Shown here: piece after piece, positions 48,375 to 57,142 of the stretch
Layout of the letters: the number at the start of each line of letters is the position of its first letter
Numbering within the stretch: the first letter of the stretch is position 1
Assembly: GCF_018127925.1 (NCBI RefSeq)
Contig: NZ_CP072347.1
Span: forward strand, 2,501 to 66,500
Reading direction: 5' to 3'
DNA: 64,000 bases
Source: Prevotella melaninogenica
Lineage (GTDB): Bacteria; Bacteroidota; Bacteroidia; Bacteroidales; Bacteroidaceae
Notes under the pieces: generated by a model
Seen by the model: only the letters and a program-made list of their open reading frames with translations
Told to the model about the DNA's origin: nothing
Databases searched by the model: none
Made by a program: the position numbers and the translations under genes

Positions 48375-48431
48375 TACTCAGCACCATTGGTGCTAAGCAT
48401 CAGCACGACATGTGCGGGGCGTCAACACATC
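48375..48431. repeat. GCACC-GGTGC palindrome pair, locus 3
   Basis: GCACCATTGGTG (48381) and GCACGACATGTG (48403) are 22 bp apart, then GGGGCGTCAACAC. It reads as the inverse of locus 2. Confidence 0.7.
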
Positions 48432-48644
48432 ATTTGAAGACAAAAAGAAAGGGACGATAAGATTATGGTAATAAAGATAATAAGCCACTAATTTCTAACG
48501 GATATAGGGAATGTTTACCTGACGGCAATACTTAGAAAAGCTGTTATAGCCTATCTTTATCAATTCTTTTTGTATGAAAAAACAACCCGACAACGATTGT
48601 TTATCATTGTAGCAAAGGCAAAATAAAAGTTCTTCAAGCTAACT

Positions 48645-48740
48645 CAACAAACAGAACACACAACTCGTCTACTTGTCAACTCTTAACTCGTCAACTCCTC
48701 AACACATAACTCGTTTACTCGTCAACACGTAGACTCGTCA
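48645..48740. repeat. ACTCGTCAAC-type short tandem repeats
   Basis: About six loose units of 15-16 bp built from AACTCGTC, ACTTGTC and AACACGT. Related repeats on the other strand occur at 54122-54229. Between 48432 and 48644 I see nothing else. Confidence 0.6.
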
Positions 48741-48743
48741 ACT

Positions 48744-49826
48744 TTACAAAGTTATTTCTCCAGAACCAAAGCAGCGATGGTGCTGTTCATCATAGACAAC
48801 ACAGAATTGTCCAGGGGCAACGCCATGGATATTTTCGGTAGAGTGAATAATACACCTACCGTCCGACAACTGTTCAACAGTTGCTGGATGGTACTCAGGT
48901 GTGTGGCGAATCTTGAAGGTAATCTTCTCAGGTAAAGTTGTGATACCTTCTGTTAGGAAGTGGAAGTCATGGAGCGGGAAATCTTTTTTGTAGGCTGTAG
49001 CAGGGTCATAGCCATGACTTACATACAGGATATTTTTAGTTACATCTTTTTTAATAACGAACCAAGGGCCACCGCCAAGACCGAGTCCCTTCCGTTGCCC
49101 GATGGTATGGAACCATAGTCCTTTGTGTTCGCCAATCTTTTTTCCCGTTTCAAGTTCGATGACGTCGCCTATTTCTTCGCCTAAATAGCGGCGTACATAC
49201 TCATTATAGTCGATATTTCCAAGGAAGCAGATTCCCTGCGAATCCTTTCGGTGCGCATTGATAAGATTCTCTCGCTCGGCAATCTCTCGCACCTCATTCT
49301 TCTCGTAGTGGCCAATAGGGAAGATTGCTTTCTTCAGCTGCCAGTCGTAAATTTGTGCTAAAAAGTCGGTCTGGTCTTTGACTGGATCAGGACTTGTAGT
49401 GAGCCATTTACGTCCGTCAATCCATTCTGTCTGTGCATAATGGCCCGTTGCGATGAGGTCATAGTCATGTCCCATCTTCTCATCAAAAGCCCCAAACTTT
49501 ATCAGTCGGTTGCACATCACATCTGGATTAGGCGTAAAACCAGCCTTCACCTTCTCCATGGTATAGCGTGTCACCTGGTCCCAATATTCCTTATGACAGT
49601 CGATGACTTCCAACTTACAGCCAAAGCGGCGTGCCACAAGTGTAGCCATTTCAAGGTCTTCTTCAGAGTTACAGTCCCAGTCTTCCTTCTCTTCTGGTCC
49701 TATCTTTATATAGAAACAGTCGGGATGCAGCCCGAATCGTGCAAACTCATAAACCACAACCGAGCTGTCAACACCGCCAGAGAGGAGAACGGCAATACGC
49801 TTACCTTCGAGTTCCTGAATATTCAT
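48744..49826 (-). CDS. mnmA: tRNA-specific 2-thiouridylase
   Basis: A 360-residue cytoplasmic enzyme that thiolates U34 of the tRNAs for Lys, Glu and Gln using persulfide sulfur and ATP. The ATP-binding SGGVDS is at residues 16-21, the catalytic Cys105 in NPDVMCNRLIKF and Cys200 in DSQGICFLG, followed by HTIGQRKGLGLGGGPWFV and a beta-barrel C-terminus. Length and motifs are standard. It lies 22 bases downstream of the YitT-like gene and is probably co-transcribed with it. Confidence 0.95.
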   Translation of the reverse strand: MNIQELEGKRIAVLLSGGVDSSVVVYEFARFGLHPDCFYIKIGPEEKEDWDCNSEEDLEMATLVARRFGCKLEVIDCHKEYWDQVTRYTMEKVKAGFTPNPDVMCNRLIKFGAFDEKMGHDYDLIATGHYAQTEWIDGRKWLTTSPDPVKDQTDFLAQIYDWQLKKAIFPIGHYEKNEVREIAERENLINAHRKDSQGICFLGNIDYNEYVRRYLGEEIGDVIELETGKKIGEHKGLWFHTIGQRKGLGLGGGPWFVIKKDVTKNILYVSHGYDPATAYKKDFPLHDFHFLTEGITTLPEKITFKIRHTPEYHPATVEQLSDGRCIIHSTENIHGVAPGQFCVVYDEQHHRCFGSGEITL

Positions 49827-49848
49827 CTTTACAATCTTTCCTTCTTTC

Positions 49849-50778
49849 TTATTCTTTTGTTCTGACTTTCTCGTCAGCTGTTTTCTTCTTATGTGCTACT
49901 TTCATTCTATCAAATCCCATGCCATAGACACCATTGACAGCACCTTGTGATACAAAGGCATTCGGGTCTATTTCGTCAATCACTTGATAGATGGAGTGGG
50001 CTTCAGAACGGCGTGCGATGACAAAGAGCATTCCCACCTTCTTACCTGTATAGAATCCGCGTGCTTCAATCACCGTACAGCCACGATCAACATCGTTGTT
50101 AATGGCAGAACCAATCTCTCCCCAGTGTTCAGAGATAACAAAGAACTGCACCGAACCACGCATACCATTAATAAGGTAGTCCACTACATAGGTCATTACG
50201 AAGAGAACTATGTAACCATAGATAACCTTTTCCCAATTCGCTAAAACCAGATAACTGGAGGTAATGATACATAGGTCGCAAGCAAGAATGACACGTCCGA
50301 GTGACACATCACGATACTTGTGAATCATGGCTGCAATAACATCCGACCCGCCCGAACTGGCATTATACTGCAAGGCGATGCTGACTCCGACACCTAATAA
50401 CACACCACCTACAACGCAGGCGAGGAAAGGTTCGTCTGAAAACAACGGATGTCCAGCAAAGACCTCACGCAATACCGACGTCGAAAAGGCGAACACCAGT
50501 ACGGCAAAAATCGTCCTGACACAGAACTTCCAACCCAATATCTTTAACGCGACAAAGAGCAGTATGCCGTTGATAGTAAGGTAGGTATACTGCACTGGGA
50601 TATCAAGACCCCACTGAATAACCGATGCAATACCCGCAATACCACCAATCGTAATATGATGTGGCAATAAGAATGCACACCAGCCAAAGCTGCCGATGAT
50701 CATTGCCAATGCAATCATCAGGAATTCGCGTACATCTCTAAACTTGTTTTTTCTTTTTCTTACCATTGTGTTTGTCAA
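49849..50778 (-). CDS. YitT family membrane protein (DUF2179)
   Basis: A 309-residue inner-membrane protein with about five to six helices in residues 15-200 (ALAMIIGSFGWCAFLLPHHI, GVLLGVGVSIALQYNASSGG) and a C-terminal cytoplasmic DUF2179 domain (about 215-295: RGCTVIEARGFYTGKKVGML, IDPNAFVSQGAVNGVYG). The family is widespread and its transport role uncertain. A start at 50766 (MVRKRKN) is also possible. The -7 element TAACTTTG (complement 50793-50800) lies just upstream. Confidence 0.88.
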   Translation of the reverse strand: MTNTMVRKRKNKFRDVREFLMIALAMIIGSFGWCAFLLPHHITIGGIAGIASVIQWGLDIPVQYTYLTINGILLFVALKILGWKFCVRTIFAVLVFAFSTSVLREVFAGHPLFSDEPFLACVVGGVLLGVGVSIALQYNASSGGSDVIAAMIHKYRDVSLGRVILACDLCIITSSYLVLANWEKVIYGYIVLFVMTYVVDYLINGMRGSVQFFVISEHWGEIGSAINNDVDRGCTVIEARGFYTGKKVGMLFVIARRSEAHSIYQVIDEIDPNAFVSQGAVNGVYGMGFDRMKVAHKKKTADEKVRTKE

Positions 50779-50792
50779 CCATTAGCATTTTG

Positions 50793-50800
50793 CAAAGTTA
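50793..50800 (-). promoter_or_regulatory. -7 promoter element of the yitT-like/mnmA operon
   Basis: TAACTTTG on the minus strand, about 15-25 nt upstream of the start codon. TTGA lies 18 bp farther up as a weak -33. Confidence 0.5.
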
Positions 50801-50875
50801 GTGAAATAATTATGAAAGTCAAGTGAATAGCGAAAATTTTTGCGCACAAAACTTATATCTTTCAGATGTTTTTAT

Positions 50876-50883
50876 TATTTTTG
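50876..50883 (+). promoter_or_regulatory. -7 promoter element for the alanine symporter gene
   Basis: TATTTTTG followed by CGCATAA, 25 nt before the ATG. A second TTTTTGCGCA copy occurs at 50837-50846. Confidence 0.5.
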
Positions 50884-50908
50884 CGCATAATTTTTAGCCT
50901 TATATTAA

Positions 50909-52339
50909 ATGATAGAATTATTTTCCGCAGACGGCTGGCTGAATCAAGCCATAGTATCTATCAATTATTTTACATGGACATATATCCTCGTAGCAGGACT
51001 CGTTATTTGTGCTTTGTGGTTTACATGGCGGACGCACTTTGTGCAGTTTCGCATGGTTGGCGAGATGGTTCGCCTATTAGGAGAATCGACAGGAACACAT
51101 GACGAAGGTGAGAAACATGTATCATCTTTTCAAGCTTTTGCCGTCTCAATAGCCTCACGTGTAGGTACTGGAAACCTTGCTGGTGTGGCAAGTGCGATAG
51201 CTATTGGTGGTCCTGGTGCTGTCTTTTGGATGTGGGTTATTGCCCTCTTAGGCTCTGCGACAGCCTTCATAGAGTCTACACTTGCCCAACTTTATAAGCG
51301 TCGTCATGCCGACTCCTTCATTGGTGGACCAGCCTATTACATTCTACATGGTATGCATTGTAAATGGATGGCGAAACTCTTTGCCGTACTGATTACGATG
51401 ACTTTCTGTATGGCTTATATCTCCATACAGAGTAATACGATTTGTGGTGCAATGCAAAAGGCATTTTCTATTGATCCGACATGGATGGGTGCCGCCCTCG
51501 CTATACTCTCTTTAGCAATAGTTTTCGGTGGTATTCAGCGTATTGCCAAGGTCAGTAGCGTACTCGTTCCGCTGATGGCAGTGGGTTACGTGCTCCTTGC
51601 TTTGGTCATTATTGTAATGAATATTCAACTCATTCCACACGTCTTCCGCCTTATCGTTGAGAACGCTTTTGGCTTTGAACAGGTTGCAGGTGGTGGCTTA
51701 GGTGCTACGATGATGAACGGTATTAAGCGTGGACTATTCAGTAATGAGGCGGGTGAGGGTTCTGCTCCAAATATTGCAGCGACCGCATCTACTACTCATC
51801 CCGTGAAACAAGGACTCATCCAGTCGCTCGGTGTATTCACAGATACGCTCCTCGTTTGTAGCTGTACGGCTTTTATCATTATCATCAGTGGACTTTATGT
51901 CAACAATTCTGACTCAGGAATTCTCCTTACTCAGGTTGCTTTAGAGAGCGAAGTGGGTGCAGCTGGTCCAATCTTTATAGCGATAGCCATCTTCTTCTTT
52001 GCTTTTAGTAGTATTATCGGAAACTATTATTATGGTGAGGCAAACGTACGATTCCTTACTCAAAAGCCTTCAGCCATTCTCGCTTTGCGTGTGATAACAG
52101 GTGGTGTAATGGTGATGTTTGGTGCCATTGCCAGCCTCGACCTTGTATGGAGTATTGGTGATTTCTTCATGGCTCTCATCACGATTTGTAACCTCGTTGC
52201 TATCTTAACACTTGGTAAATATGCCTTCCGCCTACTCGATGACTATCGTCAACAGAAGCGCGCAGGCGTGAAGAGCCCTGTCTTCAAACGTGAGACAATG
52301 CCCGATATTGAGAAAGATATTGAATGCTGGGGGCTATAA
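50909..52339 (+). CDS. Sodium:alanine symporter family protein (AGCS)
   Basis: A 476-residue inner-membrane transporter with about 10-11 helices that would import alanine or glycine with Na+. The family signature region SSFQAFAVSIASRVGTGNLA and GVASAIAIGGPGAVFWMW (about residues 72-110), then GGLGATMMNGIKRGLFSNEA with GEGSAPN (about 262-290), are diagnostic. It is monocistronic and divergent from the yitT-like gene. Confidence 0.94.
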   Translation: MIELFSADGWLNQAIVSINYFTWTYILVAGLVICALWFTWRTHFVQFRMVGEMVRLLGESTGTHDEGEKHVSSFQAFAVSIASRVGTGNLAGVASAIAIGGPGAVFWMWVIALLGSATAFIESTLAQLYKRRHADSFIGGPAYYILHGMHCKWMAKLFAVLITMTFCMAYISIQSNTICGAMQKAFSIDPTWMGAALAILSLAIVFGGIQRIAKVSSVLVPLMAVGYVLLALVIIVMNIQLIPHVFRLIVENAFGFEQVAGGGLGATMMNGIKRGLFSNEAGEGSAPNIAATASTTHPVKQGLIQSLGVFTDTLLVCSCTAFIIIISGLYVNNSDSGILLTQVALESEVGAAGPIFIAIAIFFFAFSSIIGNYYYGEANVRFLTQKPSAILALRVITGGVMVMFGAIASLDLVWSIGDFFMALITICNLVAILTLGKYAFRLLDDYRQQKRAGVKSPVFKRETMPDIEKDIECWGL

Positions 52340-52350
52340 GCCTCAATTCA

Positions 52351-52611
52351 TAATTCAAAATTCACAATTCATAATTATGAACACTAATGTTAACTGTGGT
52401 TTATTGCTACAGTAACGTATTATCTCTCCAACTACGAATTACGCAAATGACACGAATTACATTACAATAAGCATTAACGAAATTCGTAGTCGGTAAAAGT
52501 GAGATAGAGTTTGCACATATCATAAAGCTCAAAGTTCAAATCTCAAGTTCGTAGTTAATGGTTCAAAGCTAATAATGGTAATCATAATTATGAATTGTGA
52601 ATTATGAATTA
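52351..52611. repeat. Inverted-repeat-bounded element, copy 1
   Basis: Arms of 30 bp (52351-52380, and 52582-52611 in inverse, one mismatch) built from AATTCACAATTCATAATTAT flank a core of about 200 bp starting ACACTAATGTTAACTGTGGT and containing ACGAATTACGCAAATGACAC and AAAAGTGAGATAGAGTTTGC. The core matches copy 2 at 56872-57068. No coding frame is seen. Confidence 0.8.
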
Positions 52612-52631
52612 TGAATTACAACCGTGAATTA

Positions 52632-53060
52632 TCAATTACCCCGGCTTATCTTGCTTCTGATGATGCCATCAACTGAGAACTTGCCAGCACCAGCAAACCA
52701 TGAAAGAACGAAGATGATAAGATAGAGGAAAGGTAATTCACCTGCACTGATAGATCCGCCAAACACAGTTGTGAAGGCAACTATCATGGTGAAAATCATT
52801 GGCAAGAGTGCTAAACGTGTGAGGAAACCAAAAACGAAAGCCAAACCGCATACTAACTCGCCGAAGATACTCAAGCCAACTGCCACCTCACCACTCATTC
52901 CGAAGGGTGCAGGGAAGTGTGTAGCCGTTTCTGAGAAGTGCTGTAACTTGTCGAGTCCGTGGCTTGCAAATGTCAATCCGAACACAAGGCGTGATGCCAA
53001 TAAAAGAAGTGATGCCTTTGTACTCTCAGCTTTTGGAAATAGTAATTCTAAACATTTCAT
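52632..53060 (-). CDS. DoxX family membrane protein
   Basis: A 142-residue protein with four membrane helices. LLLLASRLVFGLTFASHGLD and KLQHFSETATHF at the N-terminus, then EVAVGLSIFGELVCGLAFVF and a C-terminal FLYLIIFVLSWFAGAGKFSV are typical of DoxX. The family is linked to thiosulfate:quinone or redox reactions, but most bacterial copies are unassigned. Monocistronic, with a -7 element TATCTTTG (complement 53175-53182) about 115 nt upstream. Confidence 0.85.
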   Translation of the reverse strand: MKCLELLFPKAESTKASLLLLASRLVFGLTFASHGLDKLQHFSETATHFPAPFGMSGEVAVGLSIFGELVCGLAFVFGFLTRLALLPMIFTMIVAFTTVFGGSISAGELPFLYLIIFVLSWFAGAGKFSVDGIIRSKISRGN

Positions 53061-53174
53061 ATCTTACAATCTTTTATATTTATACGTTTTACCTACGGTG
53101 CCATGTCGCCCTACCTTATTATATAAGCGTGACTATGTGAAGAATAGCACTGCGGTCATATCTTTAATTCATTA

Positions 53175-53182
53175 CAAAGATA
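53175..53182 (-). promoter_or_regulatory. -7 promoter element for the DoxX gene
   Basis: TATCTTTG on the minus strand. No clear -33. The stretch 53183-53500 above it is AT-rich, with a small AATACCA/TGGTATT hairpin at 53237-53256 and nothing else recognisable. Confidence 0.45.
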
Positions 53183-53507
53183 GAGATAAATTCCCATTTT
53201 ATCCTAACAATACCCCAAAAGGTTTATCGAAAGCGACGAAAAATACCATATATGTGGTATTGACTTACAACGATTATTTATGCAACAATTCTTATCTTTT
53301 CATATCTGTAAAACAATGAATCCATCGCATAGAATGATTTTGCACTCGTCTCTAAAGAGATAATAAAGATAGCATTTACCGTTTTCAGACTCAGAAATAT
53401 ATTTACAAAGCAACCCCATAAAACACCTCTTTTCACACAAAAAACAGTATTTCTCATCACCCTCACAACTCTATAATAATCAACAAGTTACAGAACAAGA
53501 AAGCAAA

Positions 53508-53608
53508 AGGTGCTTACTTAGACTTCAAAAGGGCGTTAGTAAGGTTCTTAAAGGGCATCTTTTGCAAGCCAAAAGGGCGTTAATTCAAGTCTAAAAGATG
53601 CTCTTTAA
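53508..53608. repeat. 22-bp-period array, locus 3
   Basis: Opposite orientation to loci 1 and 2: AAGGTGCTT, then GGGCGTT (53531), GGGCATC (53553), GGGCGTT (53575) and a final AGATGCTC at about the next step, all 22 bp apart. A stretch of about 50 bp is nearly identical to locus 4 (two differences). Confidence 0.85.
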
Positions 53609-53639
53609 TTTTCAAGGTAGTGAATTTTATTTACAAACT

Positions 53640-53790
53640 TATATAATAAGTCACACGGTGAAACGGAGAGAACGGAGATAAGGAAATGGCACGGAGAGAA
53701 CGATGAAACTAAGAGCGACGGAGGTATAGCGTACAGATTCCTAATAACTTTGAGGATAAACGCCTTGTTTATAAATTGATAGTAGACATC
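53640..53790. repeat. Decayed foldback element, copy 4 (left half)
   Basis: GTCACACGGTGAAACGGAGA, GAGCGACGGAGGTATAGCGT and ACAGATTCCTAATAACTTTG match the left half of copy 3; the right half is missing. A 12-bp inverted pair TTGCTGTCACTT / AAGTGACAGCAA (53813-53824 and 53885-53896) follows. Beyond it to 54072 I see nothing. Confidence 0.65.
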
Positions 53791-54072
53791 TTGTCTTCTG
53801 TGTATTTCAGAGTTGCTGTCACTTCTGTCAGCCGCAATCACCACTTAACTCATTAATTTACAGTATTGTTACACAAAGTGTTAAAAGTGACAGCAAACTA
53901 AAACAAAACTATTCTTGTAGGTTTGGTGATAGTAGCTCTTTGTGTAAGGAAGCTTTTAGTACCTCATACCTCTGACAAGTGTATTGTTATTATTACATGA
54001 AGAAAAATACCTGTTATAGCCTTTTTTCTTGCCGTTACCTATCCCCATTATTAGGTATTTACTATATAAACA

Positions 54073-54103
54073 TTTCCTATTCTATTTTTTTTCATTACCT
54101 TTG
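54073..54103 (+). promoter_or_regulatory. Promoter of feoAB
   Basis: TTTC (54073-54076) and TACCTTTG (54096-54103), spacer 19 bp. The predicted leader is about 190 nt and contains two 42-bp direct repeats. Confidence 0.6.
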
Positions 54104-54121
54104 TTCGTTAAGATATGGGCA

Positions 54122-54229
54122 AGTTGACGAGTGAACGAGTAGACGAGTAAACAAGTTGCTTGATAAAAAGACAAAGGGACTTTGAAAAGTTGACGAGTGA
54201 ACGAGTTAACGAGTAAGCAAGTTGCTTGC
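54122..54229 (+). repeat. Pair of 42-bp direct repeats in the feoAB leader
   Basis: AAGTTGACGAGTGAACGAGT begins at 54122 and again at 54188; the two 42-bp copies differ at only a few positions and both end AAGTTGCTTG. A solo inverted-repeat arm (TAATCATAATTATGAATT, 54255-54295) follows, just before the start codon. Confidence 0.8.
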
Positions 54230-54301
54230 AGCAATAAATACAGCAAATAGTAGTAATCATAATTATGAATTTTTAATTATGAATTATGAATTATAGAGAA
54301 T

Positions 54302-56782
54302 ATGAAACTATCAGAATTAAAGACTGGAGAAACTGGTGTTATCGTAAAGGTATCGGGACACGGTGGTTTTCGTAAACGAATCATAGAGATGGGATTTATC
54401 AAGGGTAAGACCGTTGAGGTATTGCTCAATGCACCCTTGCAAGACCCCGTTAAATATAAGATTATGGGTTATGAGGTTAGTCTTCGTCATAGCGAGGCTG
54501 ACCAGATTGAGGTATTGTCGGATGTGAAGACTCACTCTGTTGGGAATGAGGAGGAGCAGGAAGACAATCAGGTTGAGATGGATTCAACCACATACGACAG
54601 CACGGACAAGGAGCTAACGCCCGAGAAACAATCAGATGCTGTGCGCCGTAAGGACCATACAATCAATGTGGCACTTGTCGGTAACCCTAATTGCGGTAAG
54701 ACATCGCTCTTCAACTTTGCATCGGGAGCACACGAACGAGTAGGTAATTATTCGGGTGTGACGGTTGATGCGAAGGTGGGACGTGCTGAGTTTGATGGCT
54801 ATGTTTTTAACCTTGTAGACCTCCCTGGTACCTATAGCCTTTCAGCCTATAGTCCTGAAGAACTCTACGTGCGTAAGCAGTTGGTTGACAAGACACCAGA
54901 CGTAGTCATCAATGTGATAGACTCGTCTAACCTTGAGCGCAACCTCTATCTTACAACCCAGCTGATAGACATGCACATACGTATGGTTTGTGCGCTAAAT
55001 ATGTTTGATGAGACAGAACAGCGTGGTGACCATATTGATGCACAAAAGCTTTCTGAGCTCTTCGGAGTGCCGATGATACCAACAGTATTCACCAATGGTA
55101 GAGGTGTGAAGGAACTCTTCCGCCAGATTATTGCCGTTTATGAAGGAAAAGAAGACGAGTCGTTGCAGTTCCGCCATATCCATATCAACCACGGACATGA
55201 GATAGAGAATGGTATTAAAGAGATGCAGGAGCATTTGAAGAAATACCCTGAACTCTGCCATCGCTACTCTACCCGCTATCTTGCCATCAAGCTGTTAGAG
55301 CATGACAAGGACGTAGAACAACTCGTTAGTCCGTTAGGTGATTCGATTGAGATATTTAATCATCGTGATACAGCAGCTGCTCGTGTAAAGGAAGAGACGG
55401 GTAATGATAGCGAAACAGCCATCATGGATGCCAAGTATGGTTTTATTAATGGTGCGCTGAAGGAAGCGAACTTCTCGACAGGTGATAAGAAAGACACCTA
55501 TCAGACCACCCATGTCATCGACCATGTCTTGACAAACAAATACTTTGGCTTCCCAATCTTTTTCTTTGTACTGTTGGTAATGTTCACTGCAACCTTCGTC
55601 ATTGGTCAGTATCCAATGGATTGGATAGAGGCTGGTGTGGGTTGGTTAGGCGAGTTTATTTCTAAGAATATGCCTGCCGGACCAGTAAAAGATATGATCG
55701 TCGATGGTGTTATCGGCGGTGTAGGAGCTGTTATTGTATTTCTTCCTCAGATATTAATACTTTACTTCTTTATCTCCTACATGGAGGACTGCGGCTATAT
55801 GTCACGTGCCGCCTTCATCATGGACCGACTGATGCACAAGATGGGACTGCATGGAAAGTCATTTATCCCACTTATCATGGGCTTCGGTTGTAATGTGCCA
55901 GCGGTGATGGCAACACGTACGATTGAGAGTCGGAGGAGTAGATTGATAACAATGTTGATTCTCCCCTTGATGAGTTGTTCGGCTCGTCTACCTATCTACG
56001 TAATGATTACGGGTTCGTTCTTTGCGCTGAAATATCGTTCGCTTGCCATGCTCTCCTTATATATAATAGGTGTATTGATGGCAGTGGCAATGAGTCGTTT
56101 GTTCTCAGCTTTTGTGGTCAAAGGTGAGGATACGCCATTTGTGATGGAGCTACCACCTTACCGTTTCCCAACATGGAAGGCAATTGGTCGCCATACATGG
56201 GAGAAAGGTAAGCAGTATCTTAAAAAGATGGGAGGTATTATCCTTGTTGCTTCTATCATCGTATGGGCTTTAGGCTACTTCCCTCTTCCAGACGATCCGA
56301 ACATGGATAATCAAGCACGACAGGAACAAAGCTATATCGGACGAATCGGTAAAGCCGTTGAGCCAGTGTTCCGTCCACAGGGTTTCAATTGGAAATTGGA
56401 TGTTGGCTTGTTGTCTGGTATGGGTGCAAAAGAGATTGTTGCATCAACAATGGGCGTACTCTATTCTAATGATGATAGCTTCTCTGACGACAATGGTTAT
56501 AGTAGTGAGATAGGCAAATACTCAAAGCTACATAATCTGATTACAAAGGATGTAGCAACTATGCATCACATCAGCTACGAGGAAGCAGAGCCTATTGCAA
56601 CGCTGACAGCCTTCTCGTTCCTTCTCTTTGTACTGCTTTACTTCCCTTGTGTAGCCACGATAGCAGCTATTAAAGGCGAAACAGGCAGTTGGGGTTGGGC
56701 TCTCTTTGCTGCAGGTTACACTACAGCATTAGCTTGGATCGTTAGTGCTGTGGTCTTCCAAGTGGGCATGCTATTCATGTGA
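54302..56782 (+). CDS. feoB: FeoA-FeoB fusion ferrous iron transporter
   Basis: 826 residues. FeoA domain about 1-74 (LSELKTGETGVIVKVSGHGG), a charged linker about 75-118, then FeoB: G domain with G1 GNPNCGKT at 127-134, a G3 DLPGTYSL and G4-like NMFDE, a helical spacer (about 285-400), and the membrane permease with two GATE regions (GFGCNVPAVMATRTIE and GLLSGMGAKEIVASTMGVLY) and about nine to ten helices. It imports Fe2+ at the inner membrane. FeoA-FeoB fusion is common in Bacteroidetes. The ATG at 54302 begins directly after an AT-rich repeat; no SD is seen. Confidence 0.95.
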   Translation: MKLSELKTGETGVIVKVSGHGGFRKRIIEMGFIKGKTVEVLLNAPLQDPVKYKIMGYEVSLRHSEADQIEVLSDVKTHSVGNEEEQEDNQVEMDSTTYDSTDKELTPEKQSDAVRRKDHTINVALVGNPNCGKTSLFNFASGAHERVGNYSGVTVDAKVGRAEFDGYVFNLVDLPGTYSLSAYSPEELYVRKQLVDKTPDVVINVIDSSNLERNLYLTTQLIDMHIRMVCALNMFDETEQRGDHIDAQKLSELFGVPMIPTVFTNGRGVKELFRQIIAVYEGKEDESLQFRHIHINHGHEIENGIKEMQEHLKKYPELCHRYSTRYLAIKLLEHDKDVEQLVSPLGDSIEIFNHRDTAAARVKEETGNDSETAIMDAKYGFINGALKEANFSTGDKKDTYQTTHVIDHVLTNKYFGFPIFFFVLLVMFTATFVIGQYPMDWIEAGVGWLGEFISKNMPAGPVKDMIVDGVIGGVGAVIVFLPQILILYFFISYMEDCGYMSRAAFIMDRLMHKMGLHGKSFIPLIMGFGCNVPAVMATRTIESRRSRLITMLILPLMSCSARLPIYVMITGSFFALKYRSLAMLSLYIIGVLMAVAMSRLFSAFVVKGEDTPFVMELPPYRFPTWKAIGRHTWEKGKQYLKKMGGIILVASIIVWALGYFPLPDDPNMDNQARQEQSYIGRIGKAVEPVFRPQGFNWKLDVGLLSGMGAKEIVASTMGVLYSNDDSFSDDNGYSSEIGKYSKLHNLITKDVATMHHISYEEAEPIATLTAFSFLLFVLLYFPCVATIAAIKGETGSWGWALFAAGYTTALAWIVSAVVFQVGMLFM

Positions 56783-56807
56783 TAAGAGGGGAGAATAGAC
56801 GCTGTAA

Positions 56808-57132
56808 TAATTCAGAATTCATAATTCACAATTATTCGAACGAAGTTCTCATCAGTACGTCATAATTATGAATACTAATGTTAACTGTGGTTTATCGCTA
56901 CAAGTAACGTGTTATCTCGTCAACTACGAATTACGCAAATGACACGAAATCTTTTGTAATAAGGATTCGCATAATTAGCGAAATTCGTAGTAGGTAAAAG
57001 TGAGATAGAGTTTGCACATATCATAAAGCTCAAAGCTCAAAGTTCAAAGCTCAAAGCTAATATGGTAATCATAATTATGACGTACTGATGAGAACTTCGT
57101 TCGAATAATTTTGAATTATGAATTCTGAATTA
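56808..57132. repeat. Inverted-repeat-bounded element, copy 2
   Basis: Arms of 64 bp (56808-56871 and 57069-57132), inverse complements with one mismatch; the inner 42 bp are perfect. The core of about 200 bp matches copy 1. Compared with copy 1 each arm carries the same additional block of about 25 bp (TCGAACGAAGTTCTCATCAG and its complement). Confidence 0.85.
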
Positions 57133-57142
57133 CCAACGCCTT

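Noticed and set aside
53237-53256. AATACCA/TGGTATT hairpin as a terminator
   Set aside because: No T-run on either side and only a 7-bp stem; could be chance in AT-rich DNA.
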